From contig NZ_JRHO01000014.1 of the NCBI RefSeq assembly GCF_000765475.1, positions 93,574-157,573 of the forward strand: a DNA stretch of 64,000 nt. Direction: 5' to 3'. The translations under genes and the position numbers were made by a program. The stretch is from Methanococcoides methylutens (GTDB taxonomy: Archaea; Halobacteriota; Methanosarcinia; Methanosarcinales; Methanosarcinaceae). Position 1 is the first letter of the stretch; the number at the start of each line of letters is the position of its first letter. The notes under the pieces are model-generated. The model did not search any database and was not told where the DNA came from. It saw only the letters and a program-made list of their open reading frames with translations. Below, piece by piece: positions 1 through 9,682 of this stretch.

Positions 1-50
1 TTTACAAAGTATAAGGATATTACGCCACGGCAGCCGTCGTCGCCTTTTTC

Positions 51-2885
51 TCACTTCCAGAACTGCTTGTTCTTGGCATAGTTCCTTTCTGCAGCCATGA
101 TATCCCTGTAGAAGGTTTCCTCATCTACACGCATCTTCTCAATAACACGTGAAGCGGTATCAGGACCAATACCACGACTTGCAAGAGCTATGACCGCAAG
201 CTTTCCGTTACCCATCACGATGCCGGCATTTCGATATACCCGCTGAATGCGCTTCACATCTTCCTTTGCAGTTACCTTATCCTGCTTACGGACAAGCTTG
301 ATCTCCTCCTCTTCCCAGGGTTTAAGGGCGGCCACCATTCTGGAATCACACACCGGGCACTGTATCTCATCAGGAACGTTCATGACCTTCCTGCGTGACA
401 CCCATTTCTTGCAGTGTACACAGAACAAGATGATCCGATCGTGCATGATCCTGTCCTTCAGGGCAAGGACGATGGACCTGTCAGCTTTCTCCGGAGCTAC
501 AAGGTCACGCCTCATTGCAAATCCTGCTGAACCAATGGGAGTTGGCATGGGGCTTACCAGTATGACCATCTCCTCTGAAGCTATGCGCGAAAGCACATCC
601 CTTGCCCGGTCCACATCCAGCATGTTGTGGAAGATCTCACGCATAACCTCATCGTACATGGAAGTGCCCTTGTAGATCTCGAGCAGTTTTTTCATGCTGA
701 TGCGATCATAATCAATATCCTTGCTCAATGCACCAAACTTGCGTGCCACATGGACCATCTTCCATTTCATCACAGAAGTATTCTTCAGGGTCATCTCAAT
801 GATCGGCTCAATATGCTCCGGCTGGATCTCGTAGATCATTTCCTGAATATGCAGAGCCTTCATACGCCTCGGAAGCTGCATCCTTATCCTGTAAGGATCG
901 ATCTCCTGACTCACACTGCTGCCAAAACGTGCAGCAAGAAGGGAAGTTATCACTTTCCCGATGGTCTCATTGGTAGTGTGTCCGAAACACGAATTGATTA
1001 TGACAGCTTCGCCTTCATCCTCAATTACGATCGTATCATTATCAGGAAGCGGATAACCCTTTGAGATGTGTTCTTTTATGAGCTTTATGACTGCAAGAGC
1101 ACTGTGAATATCAACAGGATATTCTTCCATCAGTGCTTCAACGATCTCCTCATCACTTTTTCCATCGTGTATCAGGAAAGATACCCTGAAACGAATGCGA
1201 CCAACCTGCTGTGCCACTTCGAACGGGACCGGGATCTCCTCACCAACCCAGCTTGGGATCTCACCCATGGTCTTCACAGGCTCCACTTTTATACGGTCAC
1301 GATCGGTGTTCATCTCAATGACACGCCACATATCACCTTTGGTAATGAAAACTGCACCCGGAGATGCAAAATTAACAACAAAAGCCTCATCCAGCATCCC
1401 CACTGACCTGCCTGAGACGATATCGTAGATCTCGAACTTCCTCTCATCAGGGATCATTGAAAGGTTTTCGTAGTAATATTGCCAGCTCTTCTTTCGCCTG
1501 CTAATGCTGCTGGAGCCTTCGTCACGCCAGACCATGCGGTAGTCTGTAACCTGTTCAACGACACGTTCAAGCTGCTCTATGGAAAGGTCCCTGAAAGGAT
1601 AGGTCCTTCTCAATATGGAATGGATCTTCTTGATCTCAATATCACCAAAATCGATGACCATTCCGGATATCTGGTTTGCCACAACATCTAGGGAACCACT
1701 GTGGGGAACTATATCCTCAACTTTACCTTCCATTGCAGCCTTTGTAATGGCCATGCTCTCCACAATATCATCGGAACCCATTGCAAGGATCGTACCTCTG
1801 GAAACCTCGTGTATCCTGTGTCCTGCACGTCCCACCCGCTGGAGCAGGCGGGAAACCTGTCTCGGGGAACCGTACTGGACAACATGATCAACTTTACCGA
1901 TATCAATGCCAAGCTCCATTGATGAAGTACATATCAGACCCTGTATGTCGCCTGCCTTGAACGATTCTTCGGCTTCGATACGTGCATCCACAGAAAGGGA
2001 ACCGTGATGTACTCCTATTGAAGCTTCCAGTATCTTGAACCCCGATGCAAGGGCTTCAGCACTTTGTCTTGTATTAACGAAAATAAGAGTTGACAGATGG
2101 CTTTCCACGATCTCACGGATACAACGAAGATGAGATGCAAACTCCGGCTCACAGCCGATCTTCCTTCCAAGTTCAACATCCTCATCGGTAACCTGCGGAC
2201 TGACCACATTGAATTCCAGCAGGCTTATCATGGAAACCTGTACAACGGATACTTCCCTGCCTGAACCTACAAGGAATTGTGAGACAACATCAGGATTACC
2301 CACAGTGGCTGAAAGTCCCACCCTCAGGAACTCACCGGAGATCTCCACAAGCCTTTCAAGTCCCACGGAAAGCTGTGCACCTCTTTTGGAAGATGCAAGT
2401 TCATGTATCTCATCCACAACAACGTAACTGACACACTCAAGGTTCTTCCGAAGCCGCGAACCCGTGAACATTGCCTGAAGTGTTTCAGGAGTTGTTATCA
2501 GAAGATCAGGAGGGTTCTTGGATTGTTTCTGCCTTTCGTATGGTGAGGTATCCCCATGGCGGACCTGTACAGTTATGCCTAACTCTTTACCCCATGTCTG
2601 GATACGTGTAAGCATATCACGGTTGAGCGCACGCAGTGGCGTTATATAAAGAGCAGAAATGCCTGTGCGCCCTTCTTCACTTTTGCGAAGAATGTGATCA
2701 AACATCGGAAGAACTGCAGATTCGGTCTTTCCGGATCCCGTGGGTGCGATCAGGAATGTATGCTCCCCTGCAAGGATATGTGGAAAGCACATCTCCTGGG
2801 GTTTGGTGGGAGCGGTGAAACCCATTTTCACAAGAGTTTCCTGAATGGCAGGATGAAAAACATCAAATTGGTTGTCGAAGGTCAT
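51..2885 (-). CDS. Lhr-family ATP-dependent DNA/RNA helicase
   Basis: Superfamily 2 helicase of the Lhr (large helicase-related) group, 944 residues. The N-terminal half holds the two RecA-like domains: Walker [10 protein letters not shown] near residues 47-55, the Walker B variant DEIH near 157, and the SAT motif. A long winged-helix/Lhr-core region follows. The C-terminus has a four-cysteine zinc site of the form CxxC...CxxC (CVHC, CPVC). Family members unwind DNA and RNA:DNA duplexes in replication-coupled repair or RNA metabolism. The ATG overlaps the TGA of the upstream phosphoesterase gene by four bases (ATGA), so the two are probably translationally coupled. Lhr helicases are often encoded beside calcineurin-like phosphoesterases, which supports a joint nucleic-acid role. 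Confidence 0.93.
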   Translation of the reverse strand: MTFDNQFDVFHPAIQETLVKMGFTAPTKPQEMCFPHILAGEHTFLIAPTGSGKTESAVLPMFDHILRKSEEGRTGISALYITPLRALNRDMLTRIQTWGKELGITVQVRHGDTSPYERQKQSKNPPDLLITTPETLQAMFTGSRLRKNLECVSYVVVDEIHELASSKRGAQLSVGLERLVEISGEFLRVGLSATVGNPDVVSQFLVGSGREVSVVQVSMISLLEFNVVSPQVTDEDVELGRKIGCEPEFASHLRCIREIVESHLSTLIFVNTRQSAEALASGFKILEASIGVHHGSLSVDARIEAEESFKAGDIQGLICTSSMELGIDIGKVDHVVQYGSPRQVSRLLQRVGRAGHRIHEVSRGTILAMGSDDIVESMAITKAAMEGKVEDIVPHSGSLDVVANQISGMVIDFGDIEIKKIHSILRRTYPFRDLSIEQLERVVEQVTDYRMVWRDEGSSSISRRKKSWQYYYENLSMIPDERKFEIYDIVSGRSVGMLDEAFVVNFASPGAVFITKGDMWRVIEMNTDRDRIKVEPVKTMGEIPSWVGEEIPVPFEVAQQVGRIRFRVSFLIHDGKSDEEIVEALMEEYPVDIHSALAVIKLIKEHISKGYPLPDNDTIVIEDEGEAVIINSCFGHTTNETIGKVITSLLAARFGSSVSQEIDPYRIRMQLPRRMKALHIQEMIYEIQPEHIEPIIEMTLKNTSVMKWKMVHVARKFGALSKDIDYDRISMKKLLEIYKGTSMYDEVMREIFHNMLDVDRARDVLSRIASEEMVILVSPMPTPIGSAGFAMRRDLVAPEKADRSIVLALKDRIMHDRIILFCVHCKKWVSRRKVMNVPDEIQCPVCDSRMVAALKPWEEEEIKLVRKQDKVTAKEDVKRIQRVYRNAGIVMGNGKLAVIALASRGIGPDTASRVIEKMRVDEETFYRDIMAAERNYAKNKQFWK

Positions 2886-3859
2886 TTTTCAGCCTCCTTT
2901 GTGGCGGTTCCTTTTGTAGTGGTCCCATTTTTACTGTTTCCTTTTGCAGTATTTTTCTTCAGGGAACTCTCTTTTGACTTGCTGCTTCTGCTATCTTTTT
3001 TCCGTTTGTTGATTCTATTTTTACTGCTTTTCCAATTTCTGCTTCTATCGGACTGGGTTTCCTCCAGCTTCCTGATATTCTTCAGAATTCCCAGATACGT
3101 TCCATCCAGCAGATAGATATCAGAATTATCAATGTCAAGTGCACCGGATGAAAATATCGGTCCTAAAAGGTCGTCACGCACGGACTCATTGAAAGCCACT
3201 CCGCCACAAAGTTCGTTGAAAGCCGGGACCACCACAACATCGGGATTCGACCAGGCTTCACTTCCCGGAGAGAGATCAGCACTCTTGAAGTGGGCTGCAA
3301 GTACTTCCCTTTCAAGTCGTGCCCTTATCCATACCTGTTCCACCACGGAATATCCCATAGCATCCGTGAACCGAACTGTTGGGTGGTTATGAGCAACGAT
3401 CAAATGCTCAGCAGACAACAATTCCACCGATGGCCACGTGTGACCATGAAAATAGCCGACGCCATCAATAATATCACCGCGGGCTGAATAGACATTTACA
3501 TCACTGTCCGTCGGAAGCAGGAATTCTATACCCCCATCATGGTTTCCGGGGAATATATCAACAGTGGCTTTCTCTGCAAGACTGCCAATAAAATACGGGA
3601 TCTCATCACGTTCCTGCCAGGAGACCTGTGGCACGTTATGTTTTACATCACCAAGCAGCACGATCCTGTCAGGATCCTCCTGCTCTACAAGTTTCATGAT
3701 ACGTTCAAGTCGCTGCTCTATCTGACTTGGTATGGAAAAACCGCACCGGTAGAGGCCCCATTCGATTCCAAGATGGATATCTGCCAGTACAAGGGCCTTT
3801 GTATCCCCTGAAACTAAGAGTGCAGGCTCATTGATCACAGGCTCGACCGTTATCGTCAT
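2882..3859 (-). CDS. Calcineurin-like metallophosphoesterase (ICC-like, COG1407 type)
   Basis: Metal-dependent phosphoesterase of 325 residues. The metal-ligand motifs appear in family order: DIHLG (near residue 27), GDVKH (near 71), GNHDGG (near 105) and GHTWP (near 139). The catalytic part ends near residue 260. It is followed by about 60 residues rich in lysine, serine, threonine and asparagine, a low-complexity basic tail that may bind nucleic acid (inference). It sits between a small membrane protein (2-base gap) and the Lhr helicase (4-base overlap), so this is one operon. A nuclease or phosphodiesterase acting with the helicase is the likely role, but the substrate cannot be read from sequence. 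Confidence 0.88.
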   Translation of the reverse strand: MTITVEPVINEPALLVSGDTKALVLADIHLGIEWGLYRCGFSIPSQIEQRLERIMKLVEQEDPDRIVLLGDVKHNVPQVSWQERDEIPYFIGSLAEKATVDIFPGNHDGGIEFLLPTDSDVNVYSARGDIIDGVGYFHGHTWPSVELLSAEHLIVAHNHPTVRFTDAMGYSVVEQVWIRARLEREVLAAHFKSADLSPGSEAWSNPDVVVVPAFNELCGGVAFNESVRDDLLGPIFSSGALDIDNSDIYLLDGTYLGILKNIRKLEETQSDRSRNWKSSKNRINKRKKDSRSSKSKESSLKKNTAKGNSKNGTTTKGTATKEAEK

Positions 3860-3861
3860 TG

Positions 3862-4266
3862 TTATTTCTGTCCTTCTTTGCTTAAGCTATCTACCTTTTC
3901 CTGCAACTCCTTTACCATGGACTGCATCTCATGCATTTCATCATGCATCTGTACCAGGCGGTTGTACATGGGACTCCTGTCATCCTTTACTGCCTGTTCC
4001 TGAGAGAACTTCTGCTTACTCGGGAAAATGTAAACATATGTAAGCCACATTCCTATGAAAGCTACGATGAACATTGATAAAAGGAAGAAATAGTATTCCG
4101 GGAAGATCGTTCTGGCAAACGAATCGCCGGAATTGTAATACTGAATACGGGTGATCATCACAAAGTTCAGGATGGAGAACAGGAACATGGTCTCACCTAC
4201 AAGGATCAGGATCCCTCCAAGACGGGTGGAAGTTGCCCTCTGTTTAGGAATTAGTCTTTCAAGCAT
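3862..4266 (-). CDS. Small two-helix membrane protein with C-terminal coiled coil
   Basis: 134 residues, no named family recognised. Two hydrophobic segments (about residues 17-40 and 58-80) are separated by a short polar loop. The C-terminal 45 residues are heptad-like and rich in M, Q, E and K, which suggests a cytoplasmic coiled coil. A GAGG ribosome site stands seven bases before the ATG. It is first gene of the operon with the phosphoesterase and Lhr helicase. Its role is unknown; a membrane tether or oligomerisation partner is only a guess. Confidence 0.75.
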   Translation of the reverse strand: MLERLIPKQRATSTRLGGILILVGETMFLFSILNFVMITRIQYYNSGDSFARTIFPEYYFFLLSMFIVAFIGMWLTYVYIFPSKQKFSQEQAVKDDRSPMYNRLVQMHDEMHEMQSMVKELQEKVDSLSKEGQK

Positions 4267-4550
4267 ATAGATGCCTCATTTAAGAATTTATCAGATCGTT
4301 GGTCCCTAGTTCCAAACAATTCTCCTTACACTTACTGAATTGAATATTGCATAAAAGGCCTTTCCTACATTAATTTTAAGGAAATTGTATGAATTTTGAG
4401 TTGACATCGATATTATAAGATGTCATGGCATCAAGTTTGAAACTTTTAATAATTTCGATCTTGTTTGAGATCATGATGATTTTATGCTATAATAAAAAAT
4501 AAAAGCTATCAAATTCGACGAATAGAGTATTGATAGCCACAAATTATAAA

Positions 4551-5738
4551 TTAATGCCTTCTGGAAAATAGAAGTATCAATATCGACATGCACAGAATTA
4601 AGGCTGCGTTCTGATCAAGATCTTTATTCTCTACAGGAGTATCATCAGCCCCTGTTATTTCAGGAATATCATCTGTTGACCGGAAAGCCACAATTGCAAA
4701 AGGCGAAAAAGCAGAAGTTTCTGCTTCAAAGATCACATCGCTGGTACTTTCATCGATCTTCTTTGTTGAAAGGGGTACCCACAGGTCCTGTTCATAACGA
4801 TACATAATTACAGAACTATCAGAGATCTGTTCCTCTTCAAGCCAGGATCGGTCTACCCTAAATCCGATAACTGCATCCTTTATATTACTCTCATTACTAT
4901 AACCGGGTTTACCCAACCAGATATTCACATCTTTGTAGACAATACCAGGAGGAGGTGATGAAACGAAACGAGAGGTCTGTTTAAGGACTTCAATCGTTGC
5001 TACAACATTGCCGGCATTTGTGAGAGATTCATAATTGATGTACATGATGGGATTTTCAGGCTTATCGAACTGATAGGTAACCTGAGAGCCAAGATACACA
5101 GCCAGGCTAGTTCTCTCCATTATCTCAACTTCCTGATAGGATCCGCTTGTGGTGGTAATTATGGCAGATTCCGAATCATCCTTGTCACTGGCCTTAGATC
5201 TGGTAGATGAAGCAGTATCAGCTCCGATAGAAACTGATCCATCAACAACATCTATAGGTATGATCTGCCCTTGAGTATCACTAACTACAACATTAGAGAG
5301 CTCCAGAGAACTTGTGCCTGATATATTGCCAGCGACCATCTGGATCATAGCAAAATATCCCGGTTCTGTAACGCTTGTCTTGTCAAGTATCAGACCATAT
5401 ACAGAATTAATGTCCCCATTTGAACTTTCGACCTCACCGGGATTGAACCAGACAATAGCACCTTCCTGCCTTAAGAATTCACCTTCTGAGATCTGGACAG
5501 CCTTTACAAGTTCACTGTCATAAGACAAGTCGAACTGGACACCAGCAACCGGACTATCAGGATCCAGATATACACCCACTGAAAAGTTCTGTCCTGCATC
5601 TACTGATTGAGAAATAGGCATTATGCTGACGTTTGTACTGGCACTGGCAATCCCACTAAGGCAGGTAATAGTAAACAAAGAAAAAAATAGTAAAGAATAA
5701 AATTTACTTTTTCCAGAGATGAAAATATACTTTTCCAT
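4551..5738 (-). CDS. Membrane-anchored cohesin-domain surface protein with PGF-pre-PGF domain
   Basis: 395 residues, secreted. A signal peptide (about residues 12-33) is followed by a cohesin-like domain (about 36-175) with the family's alternating beta pattern, including VAGVQFDLSYD. A serine/aspartate-rich linker comes next, then a domain of the PGF-pre-PGF type common in methanogen surface proteins (about 205-355). The protein ends in a single hydrophobic helix with RRH at the extreme C-terminus, so it stays anchored in the membrane facing outward. It lies 19 bases downstream of a second cohesin gene that also carries dockerin repeats, with an AAGGTG ribosome site. Cohesins bind dockerins in bacterial cellulosomes; here a surface receptor role is inferred. 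Confidence 0.85.
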   Translation of the reverse strand: MEKYIFISGKSKFYSLLFFSLFTITCLSGIASASTNVSIMPISQSVDAGQNFSVGVYLDPDSPVAGVQFDLSYDSELVKAVQISEGEFLRQEGAIVWFNPGEVESSNGDINSVYGLILDKTSVTEPGYFAMIQMVAGNISGTSSLELSNVVVSDTQGQIIPIDVVDGSVSIGADTASSTRSKASDKDDSESAIITTTSGSYQEVEIMERTSLAVYLGSQVTYQFDKPENPIMYINYESLTNAGNVVATIEVLKQTSRFVSSPPPGIVYKDVNIWLGKPGYSNESNIKDAVIGFRVDRSWLEEEQISDSSVIMYRYEQDLWVPLSTKKIDESTSDVIFEAETSAFSPFAIVAFRSTDDIPEITGADDTPVENKDLDQNAALILCMSILILLFSRRH

Positions 5739-5757
5739 CGGTACACCTTACCATTAA

Positions 5758-6414
5758 TCATTCCATATGTGACAATACCAACATCATATCAAGGACATTT
5801 ACAATATTGTCCTGATTTACATCCCATAGGGGATAAGGATATGAGGTGGTTTCATCGAAATGTTCTTCAACCAGATCATAATCGTCAAAGTTAACCACAT
5901 TATCCTGGTTTACATCAAAAATCAAGACTGATATTACTGTATTTGTTAATTCGAGATCCAGAGAATTGCCTTCCGGATCACTTATTATAACATCTTTCAG
6001 GACTAATTCTGACCTTCCATTTGCCTGCTCAGTTGCGGTTAACGTGATGGTAGCAAAAGTTGCTGGTGTTGCTACATCTGAAGCACCGAGAATGCAACCA
6101 TACGCATCATTTATAGAACCTGAATTTACAGAACCTGAAACAAAAAATGTATCCATACCACTTTGTTTGAACAGGCTTCCTTCACTCACATCTGATATTT
6201 GGAACTGAGAATTATCAAAAAGCAGATCGAACTGGATCCCTGCAATATCAACATCAGGAGAAACAAAGACATCGACTGTGAAAGTTTCCCCCGGCGCAAT
6301 GGCCTGTGATGATGGATTTAAAGTTACATCTGAGGCAGCTGCAGAAATGTTAGTTAGACCTACTAGCAATGTGACTATAGTTGCTACTATCAAGATCTTT
6401 TTTATGTTAGACAT
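5758..6414 (-). CDS. Secreted cohesin-dockerin protein
   Basis: 218 residues. A signal peptide (1-28) is followed by a cohesin domain (about 29-165) clearly related to that of the next gene (shared AGIQFDL versus AGVQFDL, and SEGxxxxQ). The C-terminus is a dockerin module with two calcium-loop repeats, DVNQDNVVNFDDYD and DVNQDNIVNVLDMM, separated by about 17 residues. There is no membrane anchor, so the protein should be released or held through its dockerin. AAAGGA precedes the ATG. The pair could form an anchored receptor (next gene) plus an adaptor carrying both binding halves. Archaeal cohesins and dockerins are known, but their ligands are mostly not. Confidence 0.88.
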   Translation of the reverse strand: MSNIKKILIVATIVTLLVGLTNISAAASDVTLNPSSQAIAPGETFTVDVFVSPDVDIAGIQFDLLFDNSQFQISDVSEGSLFKQSGMDTFFVSGSVNSGSINDAYGCILGASDVATPATFATITLTATEQANGRSELVLKDVIISDPEGNSLDLELTNTVISVLIFDVNQDNVVNFDDYDLVEEHFDETTSYPYPLWDVNQDNIVNVLDMMLVLSHME

Positions 6415-6983
6415 GTTTTTTCCTTTATTTTGAAATGTATTTGATGAGTTATACTGGCTTGATTCTAATCACCAAAATTCAAAATCCCCATATTTCAAAA
6501 GGTGTTGGTACTATAAAAACATTATGAAAAAAACAAATATGTCATTACACTCATCATTATGAGACTTTTATAAGAGCCATATATAATAACAACGCATAAA
6601 ATAAGTAGATAGCATAAAAGGATGCATTTGGAAAACCAGAATCTTTCCATACTACCCTGATACCAAAATATTTGAGACATAACAGGTCCGGAATTCACCA
6701 TTAAACATTTGTTGAATTCATATACCTAGAATTCTGAACCAACCCTCATTAAAATACTTATATCCCCAAAAACTAATATATTGCAACTCAACTATATTGG
6801 AGAAGTAAGTAAAAAATGATATGACACATACAGCATATTTAAGCAGAACAGTATTAAGTAGAACAGCATTAAGTAGAAATTAATAGATCTCCACTGAACT
6901 AACTTGCATATAATAGATTATTTACAAACCTGATCATTGTCTGCTATGATCGTTGCTATTATCATAAACTGAAAGGTTATTTC
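6415..6983. other. AT-rich divergent intergenic region
   Basis: 569 bases between the leftward cohesin operon and the rightward ACP cluster. I find no convincing gene. Several TATA-like stretches (around 6583-6592 and 6763-6775) could serve the two divergent promoters, but none can be assigned firmly. A short tandem repeat at 6842-6882 is listed separately. Base composition is clearly more AT-rich than the housekeeping genes further right. Confidence 0.6.
6842..6882. repeat. 15-base tandem repeat upstream of the PPTase gene
   Basis: Two and a half direct copies with a 15-base period: AGCAGAACAGTATTA, AGTAGAACAGCATTA, then AGTAGAAATTA. The array ends about 100 bases before the PPTase start, where a regulator could bind repeated half-sites on one face of the helix. 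Function not known. Confidence 0.55.
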
Positions 6984-7667
6984 ATGGTTATTAAAACATT
7001 AGAATCGTTAACTCATCCCTTTTCTTTATCGATCTATAAATTATGGAATAAGAACGATACCCTTATTTTTTTAGTTGATCTGGAAATGGATGATCAATTA
7101 GAGTTATCAGATCTAAGCAGCGATGAAAAAGAATATCTGAACACACTTAAAACAAATTATTTTCGAAAAAGGTTCATAGCATCTCGATCGTCCCTGAAAT
7201 TTATTCTTTAGCATATCCTTAAAAAAAGATCATTATTAGATATCTCCCTCTATAGAAATGATACCGGGCGTGTGTGCGTACACAAACATGATGATATTTA
7301 TATCTGTATCTCATACACCGACAGCCTGGTTGCTATTTCAATATCAAAAATGAAAACAGGAATTGATATTGAATACATAAGACCGATACACTTAAAAAAT
7401 GATCCGAAACTTTTGCAGAATACAGAATCTAAAAGAGATATGTTTCAAAAAGACAATGTTGATACACTGAAAAATTGGACATTGAGAGAAGCATATTGTA
7501 AACTGACAGATCAGAGTATGCTAGCATGTTTGAATAAAGAAATTGACTTCAATGGTATCGATCATCAAGAAATTGTCATAAATAACAGATATGTATTATC
7601 TGTTGCTTTTGCTTCAAAAAATAACAAGATCAATATATGCCATCTCCAAAAAAGTATCACCAGTTAA
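6984..7667 (+). CDS. Sfp-type 4'-phosphopantetheinyl transferase with one in-frame UAG (possible pyrrolysine)
   Basis: Transfers phosphopantetheine from CoA to a serine of a carrier protein. One reading frame of 227 codons is open except for TAG at 7209-7211 (codon 76). On both sides the protein follows the Sfp fold order: RKRFIASRSSLKFIL before the UAG, TGR plus an IYICISYTD strand after it, then GIDIE (residues 126-130; Mg-binding D128 and E130) and WTLREAYCK (165-173; catalytic E169 and K173). There is no frameshift. In Methanosarcinaceae UAG can be read as pyrrolysine, so this may be a full-length enzyme; otherwise it is an amber-disrupted gene. A GAAAGG ribosome site precedes the ATG. 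The carrier-protein substrate is probably the ACP gene that follows. Confidence 0.8.
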
Positions 7668-7884
7668 ATGACGAAACTACTCCGAAAGTATATAATTTTT
7701 TTAGATACGGAATGGATAATTTTGATATATAGCTGCCTAATTAAATAGTAGAGATAAATCATTAGCAAATCGAAGAAATTGTTTGCCATAAGAACATCTT
7801 ATATACGATTGAAGTTATTTTGTTTATGGGGAAGTAGTTCAAACAGCTATGAAGCATAGAGTATTCCTTATACATATACTACAT

Positions 7885-7896
7885 GGCTTTGTTGAA
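7885..7896. repeat. Insertion-sequence end remnant
   Basis: GGCTTTGTTGAA resembles the terminal inverted repeat of insertion sequences in methanosarcinas, and is close to GGCTTTGTAGAAA at 39232 and 47295. No transposase is attached, so this is a solitary remnant or a chance match in the short gap between the PPTase and ACP genes. Confidence 0.35.
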
Positions 7897-7953
7897 TTAA
7901 TGATGCATTATTATGCTCTTTAAATAATGAATATGTTGAATGGGTTGACAAAC

Positions 7954-8199
7954 ATGGATGAAATTAAAGAAGATATAATGACATATTTGCAAAATAAATC
8001 TTTTATGGACAGTAGTACACAATTAAATGATGATGATTCTTTAACGATGAAAGGAATTATCGATTCAATTGGATTGATCGAATTTATAGATTTTATTTCT
8101 GATAAGTATTCCATAGAGATTCCTGAAGACCTATTAACTCCGGATAATTTTGATTCAATCAACGGAATTGTAAAACTTGTCCAAAAATTGACAAAGTGA
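7954..8199 (+). CDS. Acyl/peptidyl carrier protein
   Basis: Small carrier protein of 81 residues (90 if the ATG at 7927 is used). It shows the four-helix carrier fold and the attachment motif GIIDSIGLIEF, whose serine (residue 38 from this start) receives the phosphopantetheine arm. The acidic N-terminal MDEIKEDI looks like the natural first helix, which is why I prefer 7954; neither start has a strong ribosome site. It lies four bases before the AMP-forming ligase gene and downstream of the PPTase gene. Most archaea lack ACP-dependent fatty acid synthesis, so a dedicated carrier protein with its own transferase points to a specialised pathway. Confidence 0.85.
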   Translation: MDEIKEDIMTYLQNKSFMDSSTQLNDDDSLTMKGIIDSIGLIEFIDFISDKYSIEIPEDLLTPDNFDSINGIVKLVQKLTK

Positions 8200-8203
8200 T
8201 GCT

Positions 8204-9682
8204 ATGAGAATTGATGAATATATTGCAAAACATGCTAAAGAAGCTCCTCAAAAAACTGCACTGGAAGAGAAGGACAGATCAATTTCTTATAGTCTTCTTG
8301 ATGAAGCTATAAATACTATAACAGCAGAAATTGATGATTTTGATCATTGCAAATTTGCGATCTTTGCAGAATCAGGTATAGAATATATTCAGGCCCTAAT
8401 GGCAGTTTACCGATCGAATAACATCGCTGTACCCCTCCCGGTGGAACTGACAGAATCTAATATTAGAGAGATACTTAATGCTAACCAGATCAATAATATT
8501 ATTGTCACCGAACAGCAATATTCGAGATTTGAAGGCAACTTCTTTGAAGATTTTACTACTGTGATCCACATTTCAAAGGATTCCTCTGTGAATACTTTGC
8601 GTAAAAATGCAATTAGTGAAAGCAATAATGATCAACTACGACTTGTAATGTACACATCCGGCACTACAGGAGCTCCAAAAGGGGTCATGCTAAGTGATGA
8701 AAATCTAATAGCAAATGCAAATTCCATAATAGAAGTACTTAGCATAACACCAAAGGACAAAGCTGCACAAGTAATATCTCCACACCATGCTTTTGGAAAC
8801 TCAATAATAAATTCCCAGTTGGTTGCAGGTGGTTCTATTAAGATAGGTGGCCTTACTTTTCTCGAATCGACCTTTAAACTTGTAGAATCGGGAGTAACTA
8901 TATTTTATGGGGTTCCAAGTACCTACCGCATTCTTCTAAAATATCCTTCTAGCTTCCAGAGATCATTCAGGAACGTCCGACTTGCTGCATCTGCAGGCGG
9001 TGCTATGGAAGTCGAAATTATAGATCAGATCAAGCAGTTGAATGACAGGATCGAGATAATTCCAATGTATGGACAGACGGAAGCAACAGCAAGACTTTCT
9101 TACCTCCCATCAAAAGACCTGGAAAAATATCCTGATGCAATAGGCAGACCTATCCCAGGGGTTGAACTTGATGTGGTTGATGATAATAAAATGCCAGTTG
9201 AACCCGGCGTTACAGGAGAATTGATCGCCAGGGGAAAGAACATACTGATAGGTTATCTTAATGATGAAGAAGCTACCCGTAAAAAAGTGATCGACGGCTG
9301 GATGTACACCGGCGACCTGGCAAAAAAGTTGCCAAATGGTTACTTTAAATTATTGGGTCGTAAGGATGACCTGATCAAAGTTGCTGATCATCGTATAAAT
9401 CCAAGAGAGGTTGAAAAATATATTGGGAAAAATAATGAAGTTTCAGACGTATTCATCGTCCCGGTCGATCACGAATACCTTGGAAATGCAATCAGTCTAA
9501 TGGTAATCCCAACTCAGGATACAGAAGTTGAAGCATTATATTCTTTTTGCAGAAAAAACCTGCCTGGTTTCCTGTGTCCACTGGAAATAATTCTTATCGA
9601 GAACTTGCCACTGAGTAAAAGTGGAAAAATATCTAACAGGTCTATAATAGAGGAGTATCAAAATGTCAAAGCTAACATGTAA
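8204..9682 (+). CDS. AMP-forming acyl-CoA/acyl-ACP ligase (ANL superfamily)
   Basis: Adenylates a carboxylic acid and passes it to a thiol, here probably the phosphopantetheine arm of the adjacent ACP. The 492 residues contain the ANL motifs: YTSGTTGAPKG (from residue 150), YGQTEA (near 290), the hinge TGD followed by LGRKDD (near 375-390), and the C-terminal catalytic lysine in SGKIS (near 475). The substrate pocket is not readable, so the acid is unknown. The start ATG is four bases after the ACP stop, preceded by a TGATG ribosome site. The last 20 bases overlap the next gene, giving a compact ACP-ligase-amidotransferase block. Confidence 0.9.
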   Translation: MRIDEYIAKHAKEAPQKTALEEKDRSISYSLLDEAINTITAEIDDFDHCKFAIFAESGIEYIQALMAVYRSNNIAVPLPVELTESNIREILNANQINNIIVTEQQYSRFEGNFFEDFTTVIHISKDSSVNTLRKNAISESNNDQLRLVMYTSGTTGAPKGVMLSDENLIANANSIIEVLSITPKDKAAQVISPHHAFGNSIINSQLVAGGSIKIGGLTFLESTFKLVESGVTIFYGVPSTYRILLKYPSSFQRSFRNVRLAASAGGAMEVEIIDQIKQLNDRIEIIPMYGQTEATARLSYLPSKDLEKYPDAIGRPIPGVELDVVDDNKMPVEPGVTGELIARGKNILIGYLNDEEATRKKVIDGWMYTGDLAKKLPNGYFKLLGRKDDLIKVADHRINPREVEKYIGKNNEVSDVFIVPVDHEYLGNAISLMVIPTQDTEVEALYSFCRKNLPGFLCPLEIILIENLPLSKSGKISNRSIIEEYQNVKANM

